The notes under the pieces were generated by a model that did no database searches, was not told the DNA's origin, and was given only the letters and a program-made list of their open reading frames with translations. Shown here one piece after another: positions 24,882 through 33,913 of a DNA stretch of 64,000 bases; within the stretch, counting starts at the first letter, position 1; the number at the start of each line of letters is the position of its first letter. The position numbers were made by a program, and so were the translations under genes. The stretch lies in NCBI GenBank assembly GCA_030549815.1, contig JAUQQQ010000007.1, positions 59,014 through 123,013 on the forward strand, given 5' to 3'. This stretch comes from a bacterium (GTDB lineage Bacteria; DRYD01).

Positions 24882-26105
24882 TCAAGAACTAATGTTATCT
24901 ATAGCTGAAAGGATATAACCTTTAACAAAAGAGTCGTTTTCATGATTGAGTAAATCCTTTAATAGTTCTTTTTTGTTTTTAAAATCAGAAAAAAGAACGA
25001 TGTTGATAAATCCTATTTTATTTTTCATATCAAACTTATCATAATGATCCCTAATTTGATAAATTTCATCACTAATTGGTAGCAAGTGCAAAGTTTTTAT
25101 TATTTCATCTTTAAATGAATTAGAAATATTGTTATCAAAAAATAAGGATAAAAGTGTTTTATTGAATTCCTTTTTTCTTAGTATCTGAACTGAAACAAGC
25201 AAAGCCAATTTAGTCAATTCATCTGTATTGTTATCCAACAACTTTTCGTTTATCCATCTAATATTATCTTCGCTATTAATAGTTCCAATTAAATTGCCAG
25301 CATACAACTTTAAAACAGGATTATGAATTTTAAAAATTAATCCATAAATAAAATCAAGTATTTTTAATTTATCATCATTACTTAATCCCAGCAAAGCGTT
25401 AATAGCTTGTGCTTTGACACTATTAGAATAATCCTTCCCTTCAATTATTTCTTTAATTTTATCCCAAAAGTCTGGGAACAAACAATTTTGAAAAACAACA
25501 CATGCATAATAAATCATATCCTTATCTTCCAACAATTCAGAGAATTTTTGCTTAACATAATCTTTATCCTTTAAATATTTTGCCATTACTCCAACTATAT
25601 AAGCCATTTCATACCTTACATAATTGGGATAGTTTTTTTTGTATATTTTAGATATGGGCCACCAACCGTCCTCAAAAAGCTTATTAAAAACCTCCCTCAA
25701 CCTATTTTCATCAAGTTTTAAATTTATATCCTCATTATTAGCCTTTATTCCAACAGATTGTAATTGATTAAACAGAGTTTTATTAACCCCTTTGGTTAAT
25801 CTTTGGTGAGAAATAGAAAATGGATTAACAACAATTTTATTTAGCCCAACACCTTTAACAGAAAAACTATTAGGTGCCCACTGCCCACCCCATTCCTTGA
25901 TAACTGTATTACCAACAAAGCTACCAACCAAACTAATAGCAATATTAGAATTAGTTCTTTGTCCTTCAAAATACAAAGAAATCAAAACATCAGATATGTA
26001 AACACTTGTTATATCATTATAAAGATCAACGTTAAATTTTCTTTTAGCAACATAAAAAAAATCATTATTTAATTTATCAAAATCTTCCTTCATTATTTTT
26101 TCCAC
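24882..26105 (-). CDS. Hypothetical protein with HEAT-like helical repeats
   Basis: 407 residues with no signal peptide. The first 130 residues are mixed (GGQWAPNSFSVKGVGLNK), and the rest looks like alpha-helical repeats (VKAQAINALLGLSNDDKLK and similar). I do not recognise the family. GGGAGG with about 9 bp spacing fits the GTG at 26105; an ATG four codons on is the alternative. It lies in the glycolysis-to-hisC operon between a degenerate M50 protease and the deacetylase-family gene. Confidence 0.75.
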   Translation of the reverse strand: MEKIMKEDFDKLNNDFFYVAKRKFNVDLYNDITSVYISDVLISLYFEGQRTNSNIAISLVGSFVGNTVIKEWGGQWAPNSFSVKGVGLNKIVVNPFSISHQRLTKGVNKTLFNQLQSVGIKANNEDINLKLDENRLREVFNKLFEDGWWPISKIYKKNYPNYVRYEMAYIVGVMAKYLKDKDYVKQKFSELLEDKDMIYYACVVFQNCLFPDFWDKIKEIIEGKDYSNSVKAQAINALLGLSNDDKLKILDFIYGLIFKIHNPVLKLYAGNLIGTINSEDNIRWINEKLLDNNTDELTKLALLVSVQILRKKEFNKTLLSLFFDNNISNSFKDEIIKTLHLLPISDEIYQIRDHYDKFDMKNKIGFINIVLFSDFKNKKELLKDLLNHENDSFVKGYILSAIDNISS

Positions 26106-26119
26106 AACACACTACCTCC

Positions 26120-26737
26120 CTAACTCCAACCTGCTAAATACATAACCAACGCAGCCACAAATCTAAAAACGGGAAATAATAAATAAACCAGTGGGAAAAA
26201 TAAAATCAAGATCACCATCTGATTTCTAAATTGAAAATCTTCCCATTTATAAAATAAATTTTTGTTTATTTTTCTTAGTAAAACAGAGAGGATAATCTCG
26301 CCATCAAACCCTTTCAACGGCAATAAATTAAGAGCCAAAAGAAAAGAGGACATAAGAGCCAGAAGATAAAAAACTTGATAAAGCTGGGGAAAAAAACCAA
26401 TCAAATATTTACTTAAAAAAACAATCAAAAAGAAGCTACCAAGCCCTGTAAATCCAACAATAAGCTCTCCTAAATCCCTATTCTTGAAGTAAGAAGAATC
26501 ATAAGAAACGTATTTAGTCCAACCAAATATAAAGCTACCACTACTAATAATCGGTGTAATAAAAAGAAGCAAGGTTCCAATAGAATCAAGATGATTAAGG
26601 GGGTTGGAAGACAACAACCCCCTATACCTCGGTGTAGGATCTCCTAACATATAAACTACGTAAGCCTTCAATATATTCCTTAATACCAAAATTATAAACA
26701 TAAAAAGAGAGATGAGAATAAAGAGAGCAATGTTCAT
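26120..26737 (-). CDS. Site-2-protease (M50)-like membrane protein lacking the HExxH motif
   Basis: A 205-residue membrane protein with about five helices. MLGDPTPRYRGLLSSNPLNH, LDSIGTLLLF, FGWTKYVSYD and NLLPLKGFDGE match the compact M50 group. The first helix should carry the zinc motif HExxH right before A-x-x-x-x-L-G-D, but reads LRNILKAYVVYMLGD: His-Glu is Arg-Asn and the second His is Lys. The later Asp ligand (FDGE) is kept. It is probably not proteolytic and may be a pseudoenzyme. Its ATG follows the aldolase stop directly. Confidence 0.85.
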   Translation of the reverse strand: MNIALFILISLFMFIILVLRNILKAYVVYMLGDPTPRYRGLLSSNPLNHLDSIGTLLLFITPIISSGSFIFGWTKYVSYDSSYFKNRDLGELIVGFTGLGSFFLIVFLSKYLIGFFPQLYQVFYLLALMSSFLLALNLLPLKGFDGEIILSVLLRKINKNLFYKWEDFQFRNQMVILILFFPLVYLLFPVFRFVAALVMYLAGWS

Positions 26738-27667
26738 CTATTTTAATTCTTCCTCTCCCCTATAAATTTTCATTGCTTGTTCAACAGTATAATTTCTAAC
26801 AGTTATTGCGTATATAGCATTGGAAAATCGGACAGCTTCATCCAAAGATTTTTGATGTATATTTCTACCAGTTGCATTACCACAAACACCAGCAATATGT
26901 ATTTGATCATATAATTTTTGTAGAAATTCCTCAGGTTGAATACTCTTTCCTCCAGCACAAATAACTCTTGTTCTTCCTGCTGCTAAGACAGCTTCCTTTA
27001 AAAGAGCAGGATTCTCTTTTCCATTCTCATCCTTAGGAGGATTTACTTTAACAAAATCCGCGCCTATGCAAGCAACTAAACCTGCAGCTCCAGCAATCAA
27101 ATGTGGATCTTTCTCATCCTTAACTGCTTTACCCCGTGGATAAGACCATATAACAACAAGCAATCCTTCTTTATGAGCTCTGTAGGTTATCCTTGCAGCT
27201 TCCTTAAGCATATCAGCTTCAAATTCACTACCTGGATAAATCGTATAACCCACACCCACTATATTTAATCCACTTTGCTTCTTAAAATCAATAACATCCT
27301 CTATGTCAACCCATGATAAACTCACGGGATCGCGTTGAGAAGTCTTAACTAAATGAGTTTTTGAATTTATTTTAACAATATAGGGAACATTAGGATAATC
27401 CATTGCATACCTTGCAATTAATCCCAACTGAGTAGCAAAAGCACCTATCTTTGACTTACTTGCAATTCTAAACAAATGCTCAGGATCATTATCATCGGGA
27501 TGAACATCAGGGCCGTAAAAATCATCATTAAGGTGCTCAACTTTTTGATCTCCTGCAAAGAGGAACAGCCTACCTGTACCTTCAGTAGCAGTGTAATAAT
27601 TTTTCATGTATTCTTCTTTTTTAGTAGGTGGCACATCCAAAGGAATCTTTATATCTACTTTCAACAT
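26738..27667 (-). CDS. Class I fructose-bisphosphate aldolase, DhnA type
   Basis: About 309 residues, a TIM barrel. FLFAGDQKVEHLND, PYIVKINSKTHLV, VVIWSYPRGKAV and DFVKVNPPKDENG (Schiff-base lysine region), then RVICAGGKSI, are the DhnA/archaeal class I aldolase blocks. It splits fructose 1,6-bisphosphate or runs in the gluconeogenic direction. GGAGGG is well placed for the ATG at 27667; an ATG at 27679 is possible. It sits 89 bp or so after the phosphofructokinase stop, with a palindromic element between. Confidence 0.9.
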   Translation of the reverse strand: MLKVDIKIPLDVPPTKKEEYMKNYYTATEGTGRLFLFAGDQKVEHLNDDFYGPDVHPDDNDPEHLFRIASKSKIGAFATQLGLIARYAMDYPNVPYIVKINSKTHLVKTSQRDPVSLSWVDIEDVIDFKKQSGLNIVGVGYTIYPGSEFEADMLKEAARITYRAHKEGLLVVIWSYPRGKAVKDEKDPHLIAGAAGLVACIGADFVKVNPPKDENGKENPALLKEAVLAAGRTRVICAGGKSIQPEEFLQKLYDQIHIAGVCGNATGRNIHQKSLDEAVRFSNAIYAITVRNYTVEQAMKIYRGEEELK

Positions 27668-27690
27668 TTTTCCCTCCATCTTTCCCGCTT

Positions 27691-27722
27691 ATTTATATAC
27701 CGCCAAACCGGGAAGGCGGTTT
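27691..27722. promoter_or_regulatory. Palindromic element ACCGCC-N10-GGCGGT before the aldolase gene
   Basis: ATTTATATACCGCCAA, ten loop bases, then GGCGGTT. The same arrangement, with equal spacing, is found at 42421-42451 before mdh. On the minus strand the palindrome is followed by TATATAAAT and then the aldolase ribosome-binding site. It can be read as an operator overlapping a -10 box, or as an RNA hairpin that processes or attenuates the phosphofructokinase-aldolase transcript. Confidence 0.55.
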
Positions 27723-27768
27723 TCCATTTATTTTATTTAACTAAAATAAACACTATCCTTCAATAGGA

Positions 27769-28785
27769 TTAATAAAAGAAAGTTTTCATTTGATTATATA
27801 ATTCAGGGCTAACCTTTTTGGTTTTTCCTTCTGCCACCTCCAAATCAACAACATCAACTTTGCCATTTCTTATGCAAACAAGTTTTCCAGAAATTTTATC
27901 TTTAGCCAATTCTATAGCTTTGTAAGATAACATAAGAGGGATGATCCTATCGTAAGATGTAGCAGGTCCACCTCTTTGAATATGTCCCAAATTAACAGCT
28001 CTCGTTGTTATTTTAGTCTTATCCTCAATTATTTTGGCTACTAATTCTCCTACTCCGCCTAACTTAACATGCCCATATTCATCAACAACTTCATACTTTT
28101 GAGCATCGCTAATTTTAACACCTTCTGCAACAACGATAACAGCATATTTATCCCCTCGTTCATATCTCTGCTTTATGAAATCAACTAATTCGTTGATATC
28201 AGGCTGAATTTCAGGGATGAGTATATAGTTAGCTCCTCCAGCCAGTCCTCCATAAAGAGCGATCCAACCCGCATGCCTACCCATCACTTCCAAAACCAAT
28301 ACCCTCTTATGAGATTTAGCTGTGGACATTAACTTTTCAACAGCATCCATAACAATATTTATAGCAGTATTAAAACCAACAGTAAATTCTGTTCCTTCTA
28401 AATCATAGTCTATTGTTTTAGGGAGTCCTATGACAGGGATCCCTGCTTTATGCATCTTAGAAGATGCTCCTATCGTATCTTCCCCACCTATCGCAATAAG
28501 CACATCAAAACCAGAAGATTTAAAGTTTTCTATTGCTTTATTCATTGTTTGTTCATCTTTAGCCGGGTTAGTTCTTGAGCTACCAATAAAAGTTCCTCCT
28601 TCAAAGAATTCTCGTATAACATCATTAACATCTATCTTTATGTATTTGTTTTCTAAAACCCCTTTCCATCCGTCAAGATATCCGTATAATTCAAAGCCAT
28701 ACTTTTGGCAAGAAAGATAGAGCCCTTTAAGATAGGCGTTTAACCCTGGAGCGTCTCCCCCACCTGTCAATACAGCTATCCTCAT
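27769..28785 (-). CDS. 6-phosphofructokinase, pyrophosphate-type by key residues
   Basis: About 338 residues of the PFK fold. VLTGGGDAPGLNAYLKG is the N-terminal glycine loop; EVMGRHAGWIALYGGLA and AEGVK follow. ATP enzymes have GGDGT and PGTIDND; here the sequence is GGEDT and PKTIDYD. An Asp after the GG-acid pair and a Lys in P-K-T-I-D are the two changes that select pyrophosphate over ATP. The Tyr in TIDYD is unusual. AGGAGGGG supports the ATG at 28785 rather than an upstream GTG. It is followed by the aldolase. Confidence 0.88.
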   Translation of the reverse strand: MRIAVLTGGGDAPGLNAYLKGLYLSCQKYGFELYGYLDGWKGVLENKYIKIDVNDVIREFFEGGTFIGSSRTNPAKDEQTMNKAIENFKSSGFDVLIAIGGEDTIGASSKMHKAGIPVIGLPKTIDYDLEGTEFTVGFNTAINIVMDAVEKLMSTAKSHKRVLVLEVMGRHAGWIALYGGLAGGANYILIPEIQPDINELVDFIKQRYERGDKYAVIVVAEGVKISDAQKYEVVDEYGHVKLGGVGELVAKIIEDKTKITTRAVNLGHIQRGGPATSYDRIIPLMLSYKAIELAKDKISGKLVCIRNGKVDVVDLEVAEGKTKKVSPELYNQMKTFFY

Positions 28786-28911
28786 TATAACCACCCCTCC
28801 TTCCTATAAAACACATTAAATCCCTTAATCTCATAATTAAAAATTCTACAAAAATTCCTCAAATCTTCTTTTATCAAAATCATTCTCTTTAAAAATAAAA
28901 TTGATATTTCC

Positions 28912-29535
28912 TTATTTTCTCAAACTATTGATCATCAATCGAACAGCATAATCATAAGCGGCATCAAGTTCTTCCTTACTCTGCCAAGATAAAAATCCTG
29001 CCCCATATCTACTTGCTGCATAGCCTAAAACTAAAGCTTTATATACATAATCTTTCTCATATAATTGAAAAATCTTAGTCCCCATAATAGAAGAGCAACC
29101 CATACTATAAAGAAAGTTTTCCATATTATAACTTGAGCCAACACATCTAGCAAAAACAACTTTGTAATTTCTTACTACAACAAAATTAAGAGCATTTTTT
29201 GACAATGTTATATTTAGCTTTCTATTATATTCATCAAGATAAGGATATATGAAATAAAAACTTAAATAATAATTACTCCCCTTTGACTTGTTATATGCAA
29301 CCCCCTCAAGCTTAACCCCATAATAACCATCTATAGAATTACTACTATCAACAGGATAGGATGTAATATAAAAATAATAATTTCCATAATCTTTATTTAA
29401 TTTTTCATCTTTACTAATCACATCGGAAAGTAAAATTAAAGTCAAATCATAATCAGTAAGATATTCATTAGCAAAACAATAAGAAAAAGAAAAAATGGTA
29501 ACCCAAATTAGAATGATAATCATTTTTCTCATCAT
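28912..29535 (-). CDS. Secreted hypothetical protein, paralogue 1
   Basis: 207 residues with a signal peptide (MIIILIWVTIFSFSYCFA). The C-terminal third (IFQLYEKDYVYKALVLGYAA) closely matches the upstream gene, with matching lengths, so the two arose by tandem duplication. The rest is Tyr-rich and likely beta-structured; shared cysteines sit around GCSSIMGTK. Family unknown. GGGAGGTG precedes the start. Confidence 0.75.
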   Translation of the reverse strand: MMRKMIIILIWVTIFSFSYCFANEYLTDYDLTLILLSDVISKDEKLNKDYGNYYFYITSYPVDSSNSIDGYYGVKLEGVAYNKSKGSNYYLSFYFIYPYLDEYNRKLNITLSKNALNFVVVRNYKVVFARCVGSSYNMENFLYSMGCSSIMGTKIFQLYEKDYVYKALVLGYAASRYGAGFLSWQSKEELDAAYDYAVRLMINSLRK

Positions 29536-29546
29536 TAAACACCTCC

Positions 29547-30170
29547 CTATAAAGATGAAAATAAAACTTTAATAGCTTCCTTAAACTTTTTATCTATATC
29601 AGCCTTATCACTCCAAGAAATATAGTCTAAGTACATACATTTTATTGCAGCATAACCCAAAATCAATCCTTTATGAACATAACTTGTTTCATAAAACTGA
29701 AAAACTTTTTTCGTAGTAATAGCAGTACAACCCATATTATTAAGAAAATAAATTATAGTAGAAAAATAACTACCCTTATCATAAAGATACTTAGAATAAA
29801 TTACAAAAGATAAATGCTCCTCTTCTAATGATATTATAAAATAAAAATTATCTTTCATTAAATAATAACCAATATCCTCAAGATAAACATTATTAAGAGA
29901 ATATATAAAATAAATTCTAAAATAGTAATATCTATAGCTATCAGAACCAAAATACTTAGCTTTTAACATTGTTCCATAGAACTTTTTACTAACATCACTA
30001 TAATTTTCAGGATAAGAGTAAATTTCAAAATCATCAGAAGTTAAAAGCACAGTTACATTATTATCATTAAGCATGTTTTCAGGATTTTTGTAATATGGAT
30101 AAGAAAAATTAAAACACAAAATAAAAATAAAGAATAAAATACTTAAAATATATCCTCTTTTACATTTCAT
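29547..30170 (-). CDS. Secreted hypothetical protein, paralogue 2
   Basis: 207 residues, with a signal peptide (GYILSILFFIFILCFNFS). VFQFYETSYVHKGLILGYAA and MGCTAITTK correspond to blocks in the following gene. It begins a two-gene unit; 11 bp separate the pair. Both probably have the same envelope or extracellular role, with sequence divergence high enough to suggest an old duplication. Confidence 0.75.
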   Translation of the reverse strand: MKCKRGYILSILFFIFILCFNFSYPYYKNPENMLNDNNVTVLLTSDDFEIYSYPENYSDVSKKFYGTMLKAKYFGSDSYRYYYFRIYFIYSLNNVYLEDIGYYLMKDNFYFIISLEEEHLSFVIYSKYLYDKGSYFSTIIYFLNNMGCTAITTKKVFQFYETSYVHKGLILGYAAIKCMYLDYISWSDKADIDKKFKEAIKVLFSSL

Positions 30171-30345
30171 CTTTAAAACACCTCCTTATTGTTTTAAAAT
30201 CCATAGGGTTTTTATTTTAAACAAAAAAGTAAAAAATCCCTCCATTGTCCTTCAAACTTTAATGATTATTTAATTGATTTATATCAATAATTTATAAAAG
30301 TTTTAAAAAAATTATTTTTTAGATTTTTTCATTAGTTAGCAAATA
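30171..30345. other. AT-rich intergenic region
   Basis: Contains the imperfect inverted repeat GTTTTAAAAT / ATTTTAAAC near 30190-30220, which is upstream of paralogue 2 and downstream of the delta-60 lipoprotein gene. A promoter for the paralogue pair is expected here. No gene is supported. Confidence 0.3.
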
Positions 30346-31764
30346 TTAATTATGTTCCATTTTAATCACAAAACTTTTATTTTTACTGCGACCCATTAAA
30401 TAAATTTCGTCATTTCGATTAACAAAGATAGAATATGGGTAGTCTGACGAAAATATTTCTCCCGAAATCCCATCCAATACCAAAGCCGTATCACCTTCAT
30501 TATCTCCATTGAAATCTGTCCCCACTTCTCTCCCAAAAGTTTTATCTATTTCTCCTGTGGATTTCAATCTTATTATAACAGCATCTTTATGAGAAAAAGT
30601 ATAGAAAGAAAAACAAGAAAAAACATCTTTACGAGTATATCCTGTAATGTAAATGTTAGATGAATGAACTGTAACGTCAGAAATATTTAGATTATTAAAT
30701 AATAATTTTCCCTTTCTTCCAAAACTATTGTCAATGTTTCCCCTACTATCTAATTTTATTAAAAACGAATTTTCATCAATACTATAAGGTAAATAAATTC
30801 CTGTAAGGTAAATTTGAGAATGTTGATCAACAAAAACTCGACTAACTTCCGCTCCCCAAAAACCACCAATTAATAAATCTTTTACAGGAATTATTACATT
30901 TCCTTCATTCCCAAAATTCCTATCTAAACTCAAATCATTATTCAACTTTAAAATAAAAATTTTATTTTCAATATTAGGTTCGCGATAATCAAGAACACCA
31001 GCAATATATATCTTGCCTTCCTTATCCACATACAAATGTAAAAACTTAAATTCTTTTTTTTGAATTTTTGCTAATAATATCTTACTCACCTTTTCCCCAA
31101 ACTCTTTATCTATTTTACCATCGATATTAAATTTTACTACAACTGGGATAATATCAACAGTACTACGTTTACGAAAAATCTGCCTTTGGTAGGCAATATA
31201 AATATTACCTTGTTTATCCATAGATGCCGAATTAATTTCATTATTTGAATAATCATCATCAAAAATAATCACCTTTCCATTATCTCCAAAAGATTTGTCT
31301 ATATTTCCATCATTATTTAATTTTAAAATATAAATCCTGCCAAACATACCTGCTTTAGTGTTTACAGAAAAAGTCCCAATAATGAATATTTCTTTATCTT
31401 TTGCAAAAACTGAAATAGGTTTACCAATTGATACTATATTTAAATTATAGTTATAAATCATATTGCTAACAATATCAAACCTCCCTTGCTTAGCAAAACT
31501 ACTATCCCACTTTCCATCATTATTCAATCTTATTATAAAATCATTGGGACTTGTGATATAAACTCTTCCTTGGTCATCAACAAACATCGAGTTTATAGGA
31601 GCTTCACAAAGAAAAGCAGAATCCCTATCTTGATCACCATCCATATCCCTGACCAAATCCGTTCCAAAACTATTTGATACCCTATAACCAGTATTTTTAT
31701 AACAACTCCAAAGAAAAAAAGATATTAAACTTATAAACAATAACAGCAAATATTTTTTTATCAT
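30346..31764 (-). CDS. Delta-60-repeat lipoprotein with calcium-loop-like segments
   Basis: 472 residues. The signal peptide ends in a lipobox-like LWSC, so it is probably a lipoprotein processed by LspA. The body has about six repeats of a delta-60/beta-propeller type: (I/V)Y(I/L)(T/A)G... then (F/L)I(I/L)KLN(N/S)DG.(L/I)D..FG..G. Two Asp-rich loops, MDGDQDRDS near the N-terminus and FNGDNEGDT near the C-terminus, resemble calcium sites. A related shorter lipoprotein lies at 33374-33913. Function unknown, probably surface-exposed. Confidence 0.8.
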   Translation of the reverse strand: MIKKYLLLLFISLISFFLWSCYKNTGYRVSNSFGTDLVRDMDGDQDRDSAFLCEAPINSMFVDDQGRVYITSPNDFIIRLNNDGKWDSSFAKQGRFDIVSNMIYNYNLNIVSIGKPISVFAKDKEIFIIGTFSVNTKAGMFGRIYILKLNNDGNIDKSFGDNGKVIIFDDDYSNNEINSASMDKQGNIYIAYQRQIFRKRSTVDIIPVVVKFNIDGKIDKEFGEKVSKILLAKIQKKEFKFLHLYVDKEGKIYIAGVLDYREPNIENKIFILKLNNDLSLDRNFGNEGNVIIPVKDLLIGGFWGAEVSRVFVDQHSQIYLTGIYLPYSIDENSFLIKLDSRGNIDNSFGRKGKLLFNNLNISDVTVHSSNIYITGYTRKDVFSCFSFYTFSHKDAVIIRLKSTGEIDKTFGREVGTDFNGDNEGDTALVLDGISGEIFSSDYPYSIFVNRNDEIYLMGRSKNKSFVIKMEHN

Positions 31765-31799
31765 TTTTACATTTCGATACTTTCGAATACATAGATTTT

Positions 31800-32990
31800 T
31801 TATTTTATTTTGTGATTATATTTAGTTAAATCCTTGGTCATATTTTTTTGGTGAGCTTCGATGGTTCCACCACCTATTTCGATTAATTTAGCTGACCTCC
31901 ACATTCTATCAACGACAGCTTCTGCAAAATATCCATATCCTCCCAAAACCTGCATAGCATTATCTGCAATTTCCTTGGCAGCAGTAGAAGCAAATAATTT
32001 TACTCCATCGGTATCCACTCTTTGCCCTGGCTTGTTTAGATCAATCTTAGAAGCAACATAATACAGATAACTTCTTGCAGCCATATATTTGGCATAAGAA
32101 TCAGCGATATACCTTTGGATCTGTCCAAACTCTTTAATCGGTTTTCCAAAAGCATACCTATTGTTCGCATAATCTATCATTATTTCAATACACCTGGCAG
32201 CAATTCCTGTAGATATGGCAGCCAAAGTAAGCCTCTCTATTTCCAAATTTTTCATCATATGTATCAAACTATCTCCTTCCTTACCCAATAAATTTTCAGC
32301 AGGAACTTTACAATTTTCAAAAACAAGCTCAGCGGTAATAGATGATCTCATTCCTGTCTTATTCTTCAACACTTGCCCTAAAGAAAAACCTTCAAAATTT
32401 TTTTCAACAACAAAAGTGCTTATTTCTCTTTCCCCAGTCTTAGCATAAACCAAAAAAATATCCCCAGGAGTATTATTATCAATTGCTCCATTGGTTATGT
32501 AAGTTTTTCTTCCAGTTATGTAATAATAATCTCCTTTTCTTACAGCTTTGGTTTTCATAGACATAACATCTGTGCCTGCATCAGGCTCAGTCATTCCCAT
32601 AGCTCCTATCCATTCTCCTGAAATAACTTTATCTAAATACTTCTTTCTCTGATGATCATTAGAATTTTGATAGAAGTTATTAACAAAAAGAATAGAATGG
32701 GCAAGATAAGCTAAAGCAAATCCTGGATCAGAATAAGCGAGTTCCTCATGGACAATAACAGCAGCAACAGCATCCATACCAGCACCGCCATACTCTTGAG
32801 GCACAGTTATACCTAATAACCCCAACTCTCCTACTTTCCTAAATAAACCAATATTAAATTTTTCTTTAATATCATGCTCCAAAGCCTGTGGCTCAACCTC
32901 ATTCTTCACAAAATCCCTAACAGTTTCTCTTAAAATAGAATGTTCTTGTGTAGGAGAAAAAAGATCAAAACTAATAGTTTTCATCATCAT
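31800..32990 (-). CDS. Acyl-CoA dehydrogenase
   Basis: A 396-residue FAD flavoprotein that makes the trans-2 double bond in acyl-CoA during fatty-acid or amino-acid breakdown. IGAMGMTEPDAGTDV is the FAD/substrate signature, YYITGRKTYITNGA follows, and GGYGYFAEAVVDRMWRSAK has the C-terminal signature. A catalytic Glu fits EIGGGTIEAHQ near the end. GGGAGGTAAGGT precedes a run of three ATGs; TATAAT-like boxes lie about 60 bp upstream. No beta-oxidation partners are adjacent. Confidence 0.95.
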   Translation of the reverse strand: MMMKTISFDLFSPTQEHSILRETVRDFVKNEVEPQALEHDIKEKFNIGLFRKVGELGLLGITVPQEYGGAGMDAVAAVIVHEELAYSDPGFALAYLAHSILFVNNFYQNSNDHQRKKYLDKVISGEWIGAMGMTEPDAGTDVMSMKTKAVRKGDYYYITGRKTYITNGAIDNNTPGDIFLVYAKTGEREISTFVVEKNFEGFSLGQVLKNKTGMRSSITAELVFENCKVPAENLLGKEGDSLIHMMKNLEIERLTLAAISTGIAARCIEIMIDYANNRYAFGKPIKEFGQIQRYIADSYAKYMAARSYLYYVASKIDLNKPGQRVDTDGVKLFASTAAKEIADNAMQVLGGYGYFAEAVVDRMWRSAKLIEIGGGTIEAHQKNMTKDLTKYNHKIK

Positions 32991-33373
32991 ACCTTACCTC
33001 CCAAAACCATTATTACCACAATTATAAAAATTATAGAACTATCGATAAAAACCTCCAATGAAAACAATACTAAAAGATACCGACAAAATTTAGAATTACC
33101 GGCATAACAAATAAGAAAACAATCCTTATAAACTACTATTGACTTGTATCCTGGTATTTCTTCAAACCTATCTTACTTCGACATTTTCTTGTCTTATAGG
33201 AAACTTCTTGATAATCTCTGTTAAATATCTGCCCTCAACACTTCCATACTTATCTTATCCACATGTTGAAATATTTGTCAAAAATCGTCAATTACAAATT
33301 CGGTAGCTTCTTCATTTTATGTCCACACAACTTGCTATCTAATTTCCCCATTGCCAATTTTTTCCCTACCTTT
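32991..33373. other. Gene-free region between acyl-CoA dehydrogenase and lipoprotein genes
   Basis: No frame is supported. The first 60 bp probably hold the acyl-CoA dehydrogenase promoter (minus-strand CTATAATTTTTATAAT). The minus strand at 33120-33260 has short open stretches broken by stops that may be an old gene relic, but I recognise no family. Confidence 0.35.
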
Positions 33374-33913
33374 TTATTCTATTTTTATTACAAAAACGTC
33401 ATCATTAGAACCATTAGAGCTAGATCCTGTAACATAAACTTTTCCATTTTTATCCAGTGCTATTGAATAACCATTATCATCAGAATTTCCACTAGCAATG
33501 TTGTTTAAAATAACACCGGCATCAGTATTTCCATCTTTGTCTATATCTCTACCTAAAGAATTTCCAAAATCACTATCTATGCTTCCATCACTATTTAACC
33601 TTATTACATAAACATCAGTATTAGAACCATTAGAACCCCTTCCCATAACATAAATTTTTCCATTTCCATCTATTGCCATTGAAGGACCAATATTACTATT
33701 ACTGCCTGCGATGTTGGATAGAACAACAGCGCTGTCGTTATCACCATCCATATCTATATCTCTTCCCAAATTACTACCAAATGTATTTGATACTTTTCCT
33801 ACTACAGGTATAAATCGTTTCCCACCACAACCTGATATCATTAAAACTACTACTTCTACCATTAGCAATGCTAAAATTACTAAAATCTCTATCTTTTTTC
33901 TCATTTTTATCAC
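33374..33913 (-). CDS. Lipoprotein with two repeats and calcium-binding-like loops
   Basis: 179 residues. The hydrophobic N-terminus ends in MISGC, a good lipobox. Two repeats of about 70 residues follow, each running from LGRDID and an Asp-rich loop (MDGDNDSAV or KDGNTDAGV) to a delta-60 unit (GKIYVMGRGSNGS and GKVYVTGSSSNGS). The final VFVIKIE resembles a repeat edge, so it may be a shortened relative of the 472-residue lipoprotein 1.6 kb away. Confidence 0.78.
   Translation of the reverse strand: MIKMRKKIEILVILALLMVEVVVLMISGCGGKRFIPVVGKVSNTFGSNLGRDIDMDGDNDSAVVLSNIAGSNSNIGPSMAIDGNGKIYVMGRGSNGSNTDVYVIRLNSDGSIDSDFGNSLGRDIDKDGNTDAGVILNNIASGNSDDNGYSIALDKNGKVYVTGSSSNGSNDDVFVIKIE

Noticed and set aside
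33120-33260. A transposase fragment
   Set aside because: Short open segments on the minus strand are broken by stops and match no family I can name.
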